Origin: CAYJNO01 sp044432885
Lineage (GTDB): Bacteria; Bacillota_I; Bacilli_A; Erysipelotrichales; Erysipelotrichaceae
DNA: 11,289 nt
NCBI GenBank assembly: GCA_044432885.1
Contig: JAWXUG010000039.1
Coordinates: 1 to 11,289 of the forward strand
Direction of reading: 5' to 3'
Under the pieces are notes generated by a model, which had not been told where the DNA came from, searched no databases, and saw only the letters and a program-made list of their open reading frames with translations. Both the position numbers and the translations under genes were made by a program. Of the stretch, positions 1-7,714 are shown piece after piece (position 1 is the first letter of the stretch; each line of letters begins with the position of its first letter).

Positions 1-800
1 GCTGTATCACTTGCAAAAATACACGTTGCTTCACGAGGAATCGCATTGGCTTTTAATCCACCTTCAATGAATCCTAGCTCTACATCACATCCTGCAAGTT
101 TTAATTCCATCAAAATACGTACTAATAATTTATTAGAATTTCCTTTTTCTTTATGGATTTCACCACCACTATGTCCGCCTAATAAACCTAATACACTTAA
201 TGTGTAAGCAGGTTTAGTATTTACTTTTGTTTCAATGGTTTTAATTAATTTAACACGTGCTCCTGCTGCTGAACATAAAGAAGTTGTAACTTCTCCACCT
301 CCATCTAAGGAAACCATGCGGTTTGATTTTAAATCTTCTTTTTTGATAATCATTGACCCACATAAACCAACTTCTTCTTGAACGGTAAACACACATTCAA
401 GCGCTGGATGTTTCATTTCTTTATCTGCTAAGATAGCCATCATATACGCACATCCATGACCATCATCAGCACCTAAAGTTGTGCCATCGGCATGTAACCA
501 TCCTTCTTCATCTACATATAATTTAATAGGATCTTTTTCAAAATCATGAACTGTTGATTTATTCTTTTCACACACCATATCGATATGTGCTTGAAGAATA
601 AGTGATTCATCACTATAGTCTCCATTTTTATCTTTATAAACAATTACATTCCACATTTCATCTTGTTTCCATTTTAATCCAAGATCTTTTGCGAATTGCA
701 CAATATAATCACTTAGTGCTTTTTCATTGTATGAACCATGGGGAATTTTGCATATTTCATTGAAGTAATAACAATGTGGTTTACTAATATCGAATTTCAT
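1..800 (-). CDS. pepD: Aminoacyl-histidine dipeptidase (PepD, peptidase family M20C), 3' end beyond window
   Basis: Cytoplasmic di-zinc dipeptidase of the PepD / Xaa-His dipeptidase family, which cleaves a broad range of dipeptides, including beta-Ala-His in some members. About 266 N-terminal residues are present out of roughly 480 usual for the family. Visible motifs: AHIDMV with metal ligand His72 and Asp74, LGADDG with bridging Asp112, QEEVG with the catalytic Glu142-Glu143 pair, and SLDGG with ligand Asp166. A GGHSGG stretch at 208-213 begins the inserted lid domain typical of M20C. The last His ligand lies off the window. The start ATG shares one base with the TAA of the S9 peptidase (TAATG), and its ribosome binding site AAGGAGG lies inside that gene's last codons, so the two are probably translationally coupled. 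It is the last visible gene of the peptide operon and would finish off dipeptides made by the upstream enzymes. No frame break is seen in the visible part. Confidence 0.93.
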   Translation of the reverse strand, partial: MKFDISKPHCYYFNEICKIPHGSYNEKALSDYIVQFAKDLGLKWKQDEMWNVIVYKDKNGDYSDESLILQAHIDMVCEKNKSTVHDFEKDPIKLYVDEEGWLHADGTTLGADDGHGCAYMMAILADKEMKHPALECVFTVQEEVGLCGSMIIKKEDLKSNRMVSLDGGGEVTTSLCSAAGARVKLIKTIETKVNTKPAYTLSVLGLLGGHSGGEIHKEKGNSNKLLVRILMELKLAGCDVELGFIEGGLKANAIPREATCIFASDT

Positions 801-2764
801 TAGTTTTCCTCCTTCGTATATTTTAATAACCAATCGGTAATTTCTTTTAATCGACGTGATCGATGCGTTGGTTTACCACTACGGCTTAACTCATGGTTTT
901 CACCTTTAAATGCACAAATTCTTGCATCAATGCCACGACATTTAATCGCTGTATATAATTGATATGCTTCAGGAAGCGGACAACGATAATCTTCAAATGA
1001 ATGAATAAATAAAGTAGGCGTTGTTACATTGTTCGCATATTTCAATGGTGAACAATTCCATAATTCATCATGACAATAGCGTACATCATCAAACTGTTGT
1101 TCAAGCGGGAAATCAATACCATAATCACTTGCAGCAACCATTGAAATCCAGTTACTAATACTACGTTGAGACATTGCACATTTGAATCGATTGGTTTGTC
1201 CAATAATCCAGTTTGTCATATATCCACCATAGCTACCACCGGTTACAGCCATATTTTCTGTATCGATTGGTAATTCTTTGATAATCATATCGGTATATTT
1301 CATGATATCACGATAATCTATCGTTCCCATTTTACGTTTTAAATCAGCAAAATCATTTCCTTTTCCATCAGATCCTCTAGGATTTAGGAAATAAACGATA
1401 TACCCAAGTGACGCCCAATATTGCATTTCATGATAGAATACTGGACCATACGCTGTTTTAGGGCCTCCGTGAATATCCAATACTGATGGATATTGTTTGT
1501 CAGCTTGATAGCCAAATGGTAGTAAATACCATCCTTCAATATCATATCCTTCATTTTCAACACTAAATCTATTTGGTTTAGCAATGTAATACTCACTTGA
1601 TATTTTTTCGTTAAATGTTGTAATTTGTGTTAATTTATCTTTTTCAATAAAGTATACTTCTTGTAATTTCATTGAAAACATTCCGATAATCATCATTTTG
1701 CCATTAACGAAGGTGAAATCATCTACACTACCCTCTTTTTCAAAAACAAGTTCAAACTTATCTTGTACTAATTTGATAACAGGTGCATTTCCTTTACTTG
1801 TCGTAACAAAGTATGAAGTCTCATCTTCTCTTAAATAATTTTTTGTTTTGCCATAACGACAATCACTTCCGACGCTTGAATGAAGTGAAGTATTAGAGTC
1901 AAGGAATAGATGTAATGTATTTTCCCAAATGGTATACAATTTACTGTTTTCCATTAATCCAAAATCATTGCCATAGGTACCTGCTACGAGTAATCTTCCT
2001 TCATTGAAGAACACTTTACGCACTGCAAAATACCCTTTATCGTAAATGGTCGTTAACTCTTTTGTACTACATTCATAGCTATATACATTGGCAAATTGTG
2101 TTTTATAAGACTCAAAATCATGAGCACTAAAAACAATTTGTGTATCTTTAATATCTACATTTTCAACATCCATAAGTGCTGTAGATATTTTTTCTATAGC
2201 TAAAGTTTCTAAATCACAAAGAAATAAGCTAGTTCTTGTCTTATTGATAAATCCTTGACCATTAAAGAAGAACGGATATTCATCCATCACTTGATAATCT
2301 TCATTTGCACGACGATTTTGTACGACTTTTCTTCTTTCTTTATCAGTCATAGCATAGTAATCAGGTGCATCTAAACCTATTTTAGCTAAAATCGCTAATA
2401 AACCATTATCCATCACCTTAATCATACCAACTGACAAAGGTAGTTCAATAGATTTTAATGTTTTTTTCGTTTCAATATCAACTAATTTATAAACGGTATA
2501 TTCATAGCCTTTTTCAGCCCATTTTTTAGTTTTGATATGATCTAACACTAACATTTTTTCATCATCTAAAAATAAGTAATCTTTTACATCATTCATAAAT
2601 AATGAAGTGGTTACACCATCTGTTATAAATAAGTCTTGTTGATAACTGTTGTCCTTTTCATTCACACATGACTTCACAAAACAAGCCATTGTCTGACTTG
2701 GATTGCTATTTAAATTAGATAAAAACTGATACTGATAAAATGTGTCTTGCTTAATTCTTTTCAT
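800..2764 (-). CDS. S9 family serine peptidase (acylaminoacyl-peptidase / prolyl oligopeptidase type)
   Basis: A 654-residue serine peptidase with no signal peptide, so cytoplasmic. The layout is that of S9C: a divergent beta-propeller over about residues 1-400, which restricts substrates to short peptides, then an alpha/beta-hydrolase domain from about 425. The hydrolase shows the oxyanion-side HGGP at 432-435, the nucleophile elbow GGSYGGYM with Ser511, Asp592 in FEDYRCP, and His624 in GENHELSRSGKP, so the catalytic triad looks complete. Length matches the family (about 650-690). S9C enzymes release N-acylated or free N-terminal residues or cleave short oligopeptides; the exact specificity cannot be read from sequence. 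The gene begins 13 bp after the preceding M24 gene with an AAAGGGGAAAAGG ribosome binding site, and ends in a 1-bp TAATG overlap with pepD. Context suggests digestion of peptides delivered by the Opp transporter. A dipeptidyl-peptidase role is an alternative. Confidence 0.92.
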   Translation of the reverse strand: MKRIKQDTFYQYQFLSNLNSNPSQTMACFVKSCVNEKDNSYQQDLFITDGVTTSLFMNDVKDYLFLDDEKMLVLDHIKTKKWAEKGYEYTVYKLVDIETKKTLKSIELPLSVGMIKVMDNGLLAILAKIGLDAPDYYAMTDKERRKVVQNRRANEDYQVMDEYPFFFNGQGFINKTRTSLFLCDLETLAIEKISTALMDVENVDIKDTQIVFSAHDFESYKTQFANVYSYECSTKELTTIYDKGYFAVRKVFFNEGRLLVAGTYGNDFGLMENSKLYTIWENTLHLFLDSNTSLHSSVGSDCRYGKTKNYLREDETSYFVTTSKGNAPVIKLVQDKFELVFEKEGSVDDFTFVNGKMMIIGMFSMKLQEVYFIEKDKLTQITTFNEKISSEYYIAKPNRFSVENEGYDIEGWYLLPFGYQADKQYPSVLDIHGGPKTAYGPVFYHEMQYWASLGYIVYFLNPRGSDGKGNDFADLKRKMGTIDYRDIMKYTDMIIKELPIDTENMAVTGGSYGGYMTNWIIGQTNRFKCAMSQRSISNWISMVAASDYGIDFPLEQQFDDVRYCHDELWNCSPLKYANNVTTPTLFIHSFEDYRCPLPEAYQLYTAIKCRGIDARICAFKGENHELSRSGKPTHRSRRLKEITDWLLKYTKEEN

Positions 2765-2777
2765 AACCTTTTCCCCT

Positions 2778-3968
2778 TTAGATTCTAATCAAAATTAATT
2801 CTTGTTGTGGTGCAACTAACCATTCTGTTCTATCTTCATAGATGACTACATCCTCTTCAATCCCTAGTTTACCGTAGATTGTTTTCATTCCTGGTTCAAG
2901 TGTAAATACATTACCTACTTGTAAAGGTCTATCGATTAACTCCGGTTTATTATAACGAGCACGTCTATTTGCTAAAATAGTTCCACCATCATGAGTTTGA
3001 TGTCCCACTTGATGTCCTAAGGCTGCATTCCATGAATCATAGCCTAAATCCACTAAGTGATGTCTTGCAATTTGGTCCACTTGAAAGCCAGTAACTCCTG
3101 GTTTCATAAAATCTTTAGCCATTGCAATGGCATCGCGGATGGTGTAAAACATTTGTTTTGCATCCTCTGGTGCATCCGTTTCATCATCTTTTAATACGTA
3201 GTACATTCTTTGAATATCACTACAATAACCATCTTTACTTACCCCATAATCAATGTTGATAAAACATCCTTTTACAATAGGAGTTTCAATAATCCCCATA
3301 TGTCCACTTGGTACATTTGGATCTACACTAACTCCTGGGCATTGTGATGGTGTCCACGACATTCCATAACCATCTTTGTATGCAATTTCTTGTAGATAAT
3401 TAAAAATTTCAAGTGAAGTTGTGCCTTCTTTACAAATAGAAGGTAAACTTCTTAAATATTTGTCTGCAACAATTGCGCAGTGTCTAATTTTTTCAATTTG
3501 TTCTTCAGTTTTTCTACCACGAACTTCGCTAATAATTGGATAAGCACTTAAAATTTCCATTTCAAAGTCTAAATGTTTAAACACTTTTTCAAGTGTCTTG
3601 TACATCCCCAATGTCAAGCCATCTCCTGCAGCATCTGCTTTACAGTAGTCTAGTGCTAAATTAGTTGGTTTAACAGTAGATAAGACTTCATAGATTGTTT
3701 CTTCCATAGTTGTTTTGTATTCATATACTTCATCAATGCCATCGATTAATTTGTATCCCTCAACATCTAAAGGAGAAACAATAGCAAGACATTTTCCACT
3801 ACTTAAAAAGATAATCGTCGTTGCGATAATAAAGTCAATATCGCCTAATACAGGTAAAATTGGCTCACTTTTTAAGATGCTTTCTCTTCCAGTGATTAAC
3901 CATGCGTCTACATGATTTGATTTCATTGCTTCATATATAATTGGTAATTTATCTTTATTTAATTTCAT
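2778..3968 (-). CDS. M24 family metallopeptidase (Xaa-Pro peptidase-like), operon copy 2
   Basis: Cytoplasmic pita-bread metallopeptidase of 396 residues, probably acting on Xaa-Pro bonds (proline aminopeptidase or dipeptidase). The N-terminal creatinase-like domain (about 1-150) carries a RES...SEPILPVL stretch. The catalytic domain (about 155-390) has all five metal ligands: Asp240 (NIDYG), Asp251 (CSDIQR), His319 (GHQVGH), Glu358 (TLEPG) and Glu371 (GIEEDVV), plus the extra active-site His326 (THDGG). I place the start at 3968, not at the possible upstream ATG at 4004. The 3968 ATG has AAGGAG six bases upstream, and the protein from there aligns without gaps to the paralogue at 9585-10769 (KDKL at residues 5-8 of both), whereas the upstream ATG would add a 12-residue tail. 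It lies after oppA and the hairpin and 13 bp before the S9 gene. Whether it is an aminopeptidase or a dipeptidase is not decidable here. Confidence 0.93.
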   Translation of the reverse strand: MKLNKDKLPIIYEAMKSNHVDAWLITGRESILKSEPILPVLGDIDFIIATTIIFLSSGKCLAIVSPLDVEGYKLIDGIDEVYEYKTTMEETIYEVLSTVKPTNLALDYCKADAAGDGLTLGMYKTLEKVFKHLDFEMEILSAYPIISEVRGRKTEEQIEKIRHCAIVADKYLRSLPSICKEGTTSLEIFNYLQEIAYKDGYGMSWTPSQCPGVSVDPNVPSGHMGIIETPIVKGCFINIDYGVSKDGYCSDIQRMYYVLKDDETDAPEDAKQMFYTIRDAIAMAKDFMKPGVTGFQVDQIARHHLVDLGYDSWNAALGHQVGHQTHDGGTILANRRARYNKPELIDRPLQVGNVFTLEPGMKTIYGKLGIEEDVVIYEDRTEWLVAPQQELILIRI

Positions 3969-3974
3969 TTCTTG

Positions 3975-3980
3975 CTCCTT
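3975..3980 (-). promoter_or_regulatory. Ribosome binding site AAGGAG that fixes the start of M24 copy 2
   Basis: The minus strand reads AAGGAG, then six bases, then ATG (3968-3966). The only other in-frame ATG, at 4004, would place this site inside the coding region and has no comparable site upstream. This supports the shorter 396-residue protein. Confidence 0.8.
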
Positions 3981-3998
3981 ATCTCTATTTAATTTAGT

Positions 3999-4042
3999 AA
4001 ACAAAGCATAGAAGCCTTATTACTAAGGCTCCTACTTTGTTT
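3999..4042 (-). terminator. Hairpin after oppA: leaky intrinsic terminator or mRNA processing/stability element
   Basis: The minus-strand RNA can form an 11-bp stem, UAGGAGCCUUA with UAAGGCUUCUA (one G.U pair), closed by a GUAA loop, which fits the GNRA tetraloop class. It is preceded by AAACAAAG and followed by UGCUUUGUUU. The A-rich and U-rich flanks pair with each other (8 bp after a two-base bulge), or the U-rich side can act as a terminator U-tract. It lies between the oppA stop (4056) and the start of M24 copy 2 (3968), the only gap above 15 bp inside the operon. A leaky terminator or a 3'-end stabiliser after the binding-protein gene would give more oppA mRNA than peptidase mRNA. The U-tract is interrupted, so full termination is unlikely. 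Confidence 0.6.
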
Positions 4043-4055
4043 GTATTGTATTTAC

Positions 4056-5708
4056 TTAGTTTGGAACTTTAACGTACCAGAATGTTGCATTTCCTTGTGG
4101 ACTAGATTCAAAATCTTCTGTTCCAGCTTTTACAAGGAACACTTGGTTATATCCGAATAATGGAATCATATAAGCCATATCACGAACTAAATATTCTTCA
4201 GCATCATGTAATGCTTCCATTCTTTCATCACCCGTTAATGAGTTAGCATAACTTAACATATCTGCATATGTTTCATCTCCCCATGTCCAAGTTGCTTGGT
4301 TAGCAGGAACGGCTTGATCTAAGAAGGTCGTAGGATCCATATAGTCAGCAGACATTGCAGATCTTCCAAGTTCATAGAATCCATAGTCTAAATCATCAAA
4401 GAATGTACGGATTTCTCCTGTTTGTAATGTTAATTCAACATAAATTTCAGCAAATTCAGCTTGAATAACTTGCGCAACAGTATCGTGCATTGTAGTTTGG
4501 TTATAATAGTATACAATTTGTAATGGATTATCAGCAGAATATCCTGCAGCTTCCATTAATGCACGTGCTTCATCTTTATCAGTATATACTAAAGGATCTG
4601 TAGCATCTTGTTCTTCACGGAAGTCACCGTCAACACCTTCCATACCCTTAGGTACGTCACCATATAGTTCATAATATACATCTCCAGCATCTAATGCTAA
4701 TATGATATTTGAACGATCAATACCTAGTTGTAATGCACGACGTACATTTACATCAGATAATGCTTCAACATCACTTGTTTGACTATTAATACGCATGTAG
4801 TAATTAATTACTGATGGTGTGATTGTTAATTCTGGTTGATCAGCATAGATTTTAGTAACATCACTTGATAATGATGTTGCGATATCAATTTCTCCAGTTT
4901 GGAAAGCTACTAATTGAGCTGATTGATCAGTAATTACATATGCAACTAAATTTTCGATTACTACGTCATCTGCATAGTAGAAGTTTTCATTTTTAACCAT
5001 TTGGTATGAAGTTGTACTATCAAATGATTCTAAAGTAAATCCACCACTTGTAGGATATCCAACTGTATTAGCCCATAAATAGTCATGTTCAGGCGCTACA
5101 TCAGAACGAATTGGAGTGAATACGCCAGCAGTTAATAAACCAACGAAGTAATCACATGGAGCTTCTAAAGTGATTTCAAGTGTGTAATTATCTATTACAG
5201 CTACCCCTAAATCATCCATGTCAGCTACATCTGACATATTTACGCTATGCTCAGCTGCATTTAATACATAGTCAGCGATGAAATATGAATAGTAAGCATC
5301 TGCTACACCCATACCTAATGAACGTTTGATTGCATATTCAACATCATATGCTGTAATTTCAACGCCATCTGACCATAAAGCACCTTCTAAGAAGTGTAAT
5401 GTATAGACTAATCCATCATCACTTACTTCATAAGATGTACAGAATTCATTAATTAACGATCCATCTTCTGCAAAGTTAAATAATGGCATGTACAATTGGT
5501 TTAAAATAAATGCAGTTACTGAGTCAGATCCTGTTGCAAGGTCTAATGCATCTGGTTCTCCACCAATTGCGTAGTTAACAGTTGTTGCCCAAGTAGATGT
5601 TGAACCATCTGAGTCACTTGATGTATCATCGCTACTGCCACATGCAGTTAATGATGTACATACCAACAATGCTAACGCTAATACGAATAGTTTTTTGATT
5701 GTTTTCAT
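4056..5708 (-). CDS. oppA: Peptide ABC transporter substrate-binding lipoprotein (SBP family 5)
   Basis: Extracellular peptide-binding protein of 550 residues tethered to the membrane, which hands substrate to the OppBC channel. Residues 1-22 form a lipoprotein signal: basic MKTIKK, a hydrophobic stretch, then the lipobox LTAC with Cys23 as the lipidated residue. A Ser/Asp-rich linker (about 24-38) follows. The mature part starts with NYAIGGEPDALDL and continues with LHFLEGALWSDG and DVEYAIKR, the usual start of SBP_bac_5 proteins. Near the C-terminus, SADYMDPTTFLDQ and the segment ending in MIPLFGYNQVFLVK are also typical. Length matches OppA (about 520-600). The gene lies 13 bp after oppF with the ribosome binding site GGGGGAAG. 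It is the last transporter gene, unlike many operons where it comes first, and is followed by a hairpin. The family is clear, but di- versus oligopeptide preference cannot be decided. Confidence 0.94.
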   Translation of the reverse strand: MKTIKKLFVLALALLVCTSLTACGSSDDTSSDSDGSTSTWATTVNYAIGGEPDALDLATGSDSVTAFILNQLYMPLFNFAEDGSLINEFCTSYEVSDDGLVYTLHFLEGALWSDGVEITAYDVEYAIKRSLGMGVADAYYSYFIADYVLNAAEHSVNMSDVADMDDLGVAVIDNYTLEITLEAPCDYFVGLLTAGVFTPIRSDVAPEHDYLWANTVGYPTSGGFTLESFDSTTSYQMVKNENFYYADDVVIENLVAYVITDQSAQLVAFQTGEIDIATSLSSDVTKIYADQPELTITPSVINYYMRINSQTSDVEALSDVNVRRALQLGIDRSNIILALDAGDVYYELYGDVPKGMEGVDGDFREEQDATDPLVYTDKDEARALMEAAGYSADNPLQIVYYYNQTTMHDTVAQVIQAEFAEIYVELTLQTGEIRTFFDDLDYGFYELGRSAMSADYMDPTTFLDQAVPANQATWTWGDETYADMLSYANSLTGDERMEALHDAEEYLVRDMAYMIPLFGYNQVFLVKAGTEDFESSPQGNATFWYVKVPN

Positions 5709-5721
5709 TTTTCTTCCCCCT

Positions 5722-6705
5722 TTACCTTTCGTATAAGAAACATGATACTAAGCGATTACCCACCTGAATTGGCTCAGGCGTATGTGTTCTACAACGCTCT
5801 GTTGCTTTTTCACAACGTGTCGAGAAAACACAACCCTTCGGCGGATTAATTGGTGATGGAAGTTCACCTTCCAACACAATTCGATTTTTCGCTTTCGCGA
5901 TATCTGGATCCGGAATCGGAATCGCTGACAATAATGCGACAGTATATGGATGTAATGGACGATGATAAACATCATTACTAGGCCCACATTCCATCATGTG
6001 ACCTAAATACATTACTCCAATCTTGTCTGAGATGTGTTTTACCATCCCTAAGTCATGGGCAATAAATAAATACGAGATACCCATTTCTTTTTGTATATTT
6101 TTTAATAGATTAATAACTTGAGCTTGAATCGATACGTCTAATGCTGAAATAGGTTCATCACAGACAATAAATTTTGGGTTCACTGCTAAGGCTCTAGCAA
6201 TTCCTATTCTTTGTCTTTGACCTCCACTAAATTCAGATGGATAACGTCTGATATGGTCTGGTTTTAAACCAACAATTTTCAACAGTTCAACGACGCGTTC
6301 TTCACGCTGCGCATCTGTTTTATAGATATTGTGAATGACCATTGGTTCTTTAATAATTTCACCAACTGTCATTCTTGGATTTAGTGATGCATATGGATCT
6401 TGGAAAATCATTTGCATGTCTTTTCTAAACCCTTTTAAATCTTTGTTCTTAATTTTAGAGATATCATAGCCATCAAATTCAATGGTTCCTGCGTTAGGTT
6501 CATATAATTTTACGATGGTTCTTCCAAGGGTACTTTTTCCACACCCTGATTCTCCAACTAATCCAAAAGTTTCATTTTCGTAAACATCAAATGTTACGCC
6601 ATCTACGGCTTTTACAATTTGTTTTGGAGAAAATATTCCCTTTGTTACATCAAAGTGCGTTTTCAACCCTTTGACACTTAAAATTGGTTTTTCACTTGTA
6701 GTCAT
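5722..6705 (-). CDS. oppF: Peptide ABC transporter ATP-binding protein, OppF/DppF type
   Basis: One of the two cytoplasmic ATPases that drive peptide import, 327 residues. Visible motifs: Walker A GESGCGKS at 51-58, Q-loop Gln102 (MIFQDPYASLNPRMTV), signature SGGQR at 160-164, Walker B FIVCDE at 179-184, and switch His217 (IAHDLG). The C-terminal oligo_HPY region begins at HPYTVALLSAIP and ends with a four-cysteine pattern (Cys292, 298, 305, 322), which in some Opp/Dpp ATPases relates to an Fe-S cluster. It should pair with OppD. The start ATG overlaps the oppD stop by one base (TAATG) behind AAGGTGGTG, suggesting coupled translation at a similar rate. All catalytic motifs are intact. The 3' end looks a little richer in G+C than its neighbours, with no sign of a break. 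Confidence 0.95.
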   Translation of the reverse strand: MTTSEKPILSVKGLKTHFDVTKGIFSPKQIVKAVDGVTFDVYENETFGLVGESGCGKSTLGRTIVKLYEPNAGTIEFDGYDISKIKNKDLKGFRKDMQMIFQDPYASLNPRMTVGEIIKEPMVIHNIYKTDAQREERVVELLKIVGLKPDHIRRYPSEFSGGQRQRIGIARALAVNPKFIVCDEPISALDVSIQAQVINLLKNIQKEMGISYLFIAHDLGMVKHISDKIGVMYLGHMMECGPSNDVYHRPLHPYTVALLSAIPIPDPDIAKAKNRIVLEGELPSPINPPKGCVFSTRCEKATERCRTHTPEPIQVGNRLVSCFLYER

Positions 6706-7703
6706 TATTTCACCACCTTTTCATGATGCAGCCAGCATGCACATTGTTGAGTTGCGCTCAATACAGTTACACTTGGCATCTTCAATTTACAAATCTTCAT
6801 TGCTTGTTCACAACGATCTACATATGGACAGCCAACTGGTGGATGTAGTAAATCTGGTGGTGATCCTGGAATTGGATGAAGTTCTTTATCATCATCATCT
6901 TCAGGATTCGCAATACAACTTAATAAACCTTTCGTGTATGGATGCGTTGGAGTGTAGAAAATTTCTTTATCTGTTCCAGTTTCTACAATTTTTCCGCCAT
7001 ACATGATAGCAATACGATCACATAATTTTGCAACAACACCCAAGTCATGAGTAATCATGATAATGGAAGCTTGTGTTTTTAGTCTTAAATCATCAATTAA
7101 TTCTAAAACTTGAGCTTGAATCGTTACATCTAATGCAGTTGTTGGTTCATCGGCAATAATTAATTTTGGATTACAAGCTAAGGCAATCGCAATAATAATT
7201 CTTTGTCTCATCCCTCCCGAGAATTCAAATGGATATTGTTTAATTCTTCTTTCAGGTGATGGAATACCAACCAATACCATCAATTCTATCGCACGATCAT
7301 AAGCTTCTTTCTTACTCATCTTCGTATGATTAATCAGTGGTTCTGTTAATTGTGTTTCAATTTTTAAAATTGGATTTAAGAATGTCATTGGATCTTGGAA
7401 AATCATTGCCATGGTATTTCCACGAATGTCACTCATAAATGCTTCATATTCTTTTTTTGTTTTAAATGAACTTCTTGAAATATCTTTTCCATCAAAGGTA
7501 ATCTTACCAGAATCAATACGACCATTATCTGCTAATAAACCAATTAAAGAATACATTGTTTGGCTTTTACCAGATCCACTTTCGCCTACAACGCCTAATA
7601 CTTCACCTTGTTCTAGATGGAAACTCACGCCTCTAACCGCTTGCACATCGCCTTGGTCAGTGATGAATTTTGTACTTAAATTTTCTACTTTTAATAATGT
7701 CAT
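6705..7703 (-). CDS. oppD: Peptide ABC transporter ATP-binding protein, OppD/DppD type
   Basis: Partner ATPase to OppF, 332 residues from the chosen start. Visible motifs: Walker A GESGSGKS at 40-47, Q-loop Gln103 (MIFQDPMTFLNP), signature SGGMR at 162-166 (Met in place of the usual Gln, common in OppD), Walker B LIIADE at 181-186, and switch His219 (MITHDLG). The C-terminal oligo_HPY region starts at HPYTKGLLSCI and carries Cys292, 298, 305 and 321 (plus Cys323). A GTG codon directly follows the oppC stop (7712) and would add three residues. I prefer the ATG at 7703 because AGGTGG lies five bases upstream of it, whereas nothing well spaced serves the GTG. The 3' end overlaps the oppF start by one base. 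The protein sits on the inner face of the membrane, bound to OppBC. Confidence 0.94.
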   Translation of the reverse strand: MTLLKVENLSTKFITDQGDVQAVRGVSFHLEQGEVLGVVGESGSGKSQTMYSLIGLLADNGRIDSGKITFDGKDISRSSFKTKKEYEAFMSDIRGNTMAMIFQDPMTFLNPILKIETQLTEPLINHTKMSKKEAYDRAIELMVLVGIPSPERRIKQYPFEFSGGMRQRIIIAIALACNPKLIIADEPTTALDVTIQAQVLELIDDLRLKTQASIIMITHDLGVVAKLCDRIAIMYGGKIVETGTDKEIFYTPTHPYTKGLLSCIANPEDDDDKELHPIPGSPPDLLHPPVGCPYVDRCEQAMKICKLKMPSVTVLSATQQCACWLHHEKVVK

Positions 7704-7708
7704 CTTAT

Positions 7709-7714
7709 CCACCT
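7709..7714 (-). promoter_or_regulatory. Ribosome binding site AGGTGG of oppD, overlapping the oppC stop codon
   Basis: The minus strand reads TAGGTGG, where TAG is the oppC stop and AGGTGG the Shine-Dalgarno, followed five bases later by the oppD ATG. Ribosomes finishing oppC therefore sit on the site, a layout expected for translational coupling. It decides for ATG 7703 over GTG 7712. Confidence 0.7.

Noticed and set aside
1384..1596. 70-codon minus-strand frame inside the S9 peptidase gene
   Set aside because: It overlaps the catalytic domain coding region in another frame and has no independent support.
4043..4075. TACAAT as a possible internal -10 element just after the oppA stop
   Set aside because: No acceptable -35 is found at 16-18 bp (the best are poor matches such as GTTAAA), so an internal promoter for the downstream peptidases is not supported.
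7704..7712. GTG at 7712 (oppD), and likewise GTG at 8648 (oppC), as start codons
   Set aside because: They directly follow the upstream stop codon and lack a well-spaced Shine-Dalgarno; the ATG three codons later has AGGTGG at five bases in both cases.
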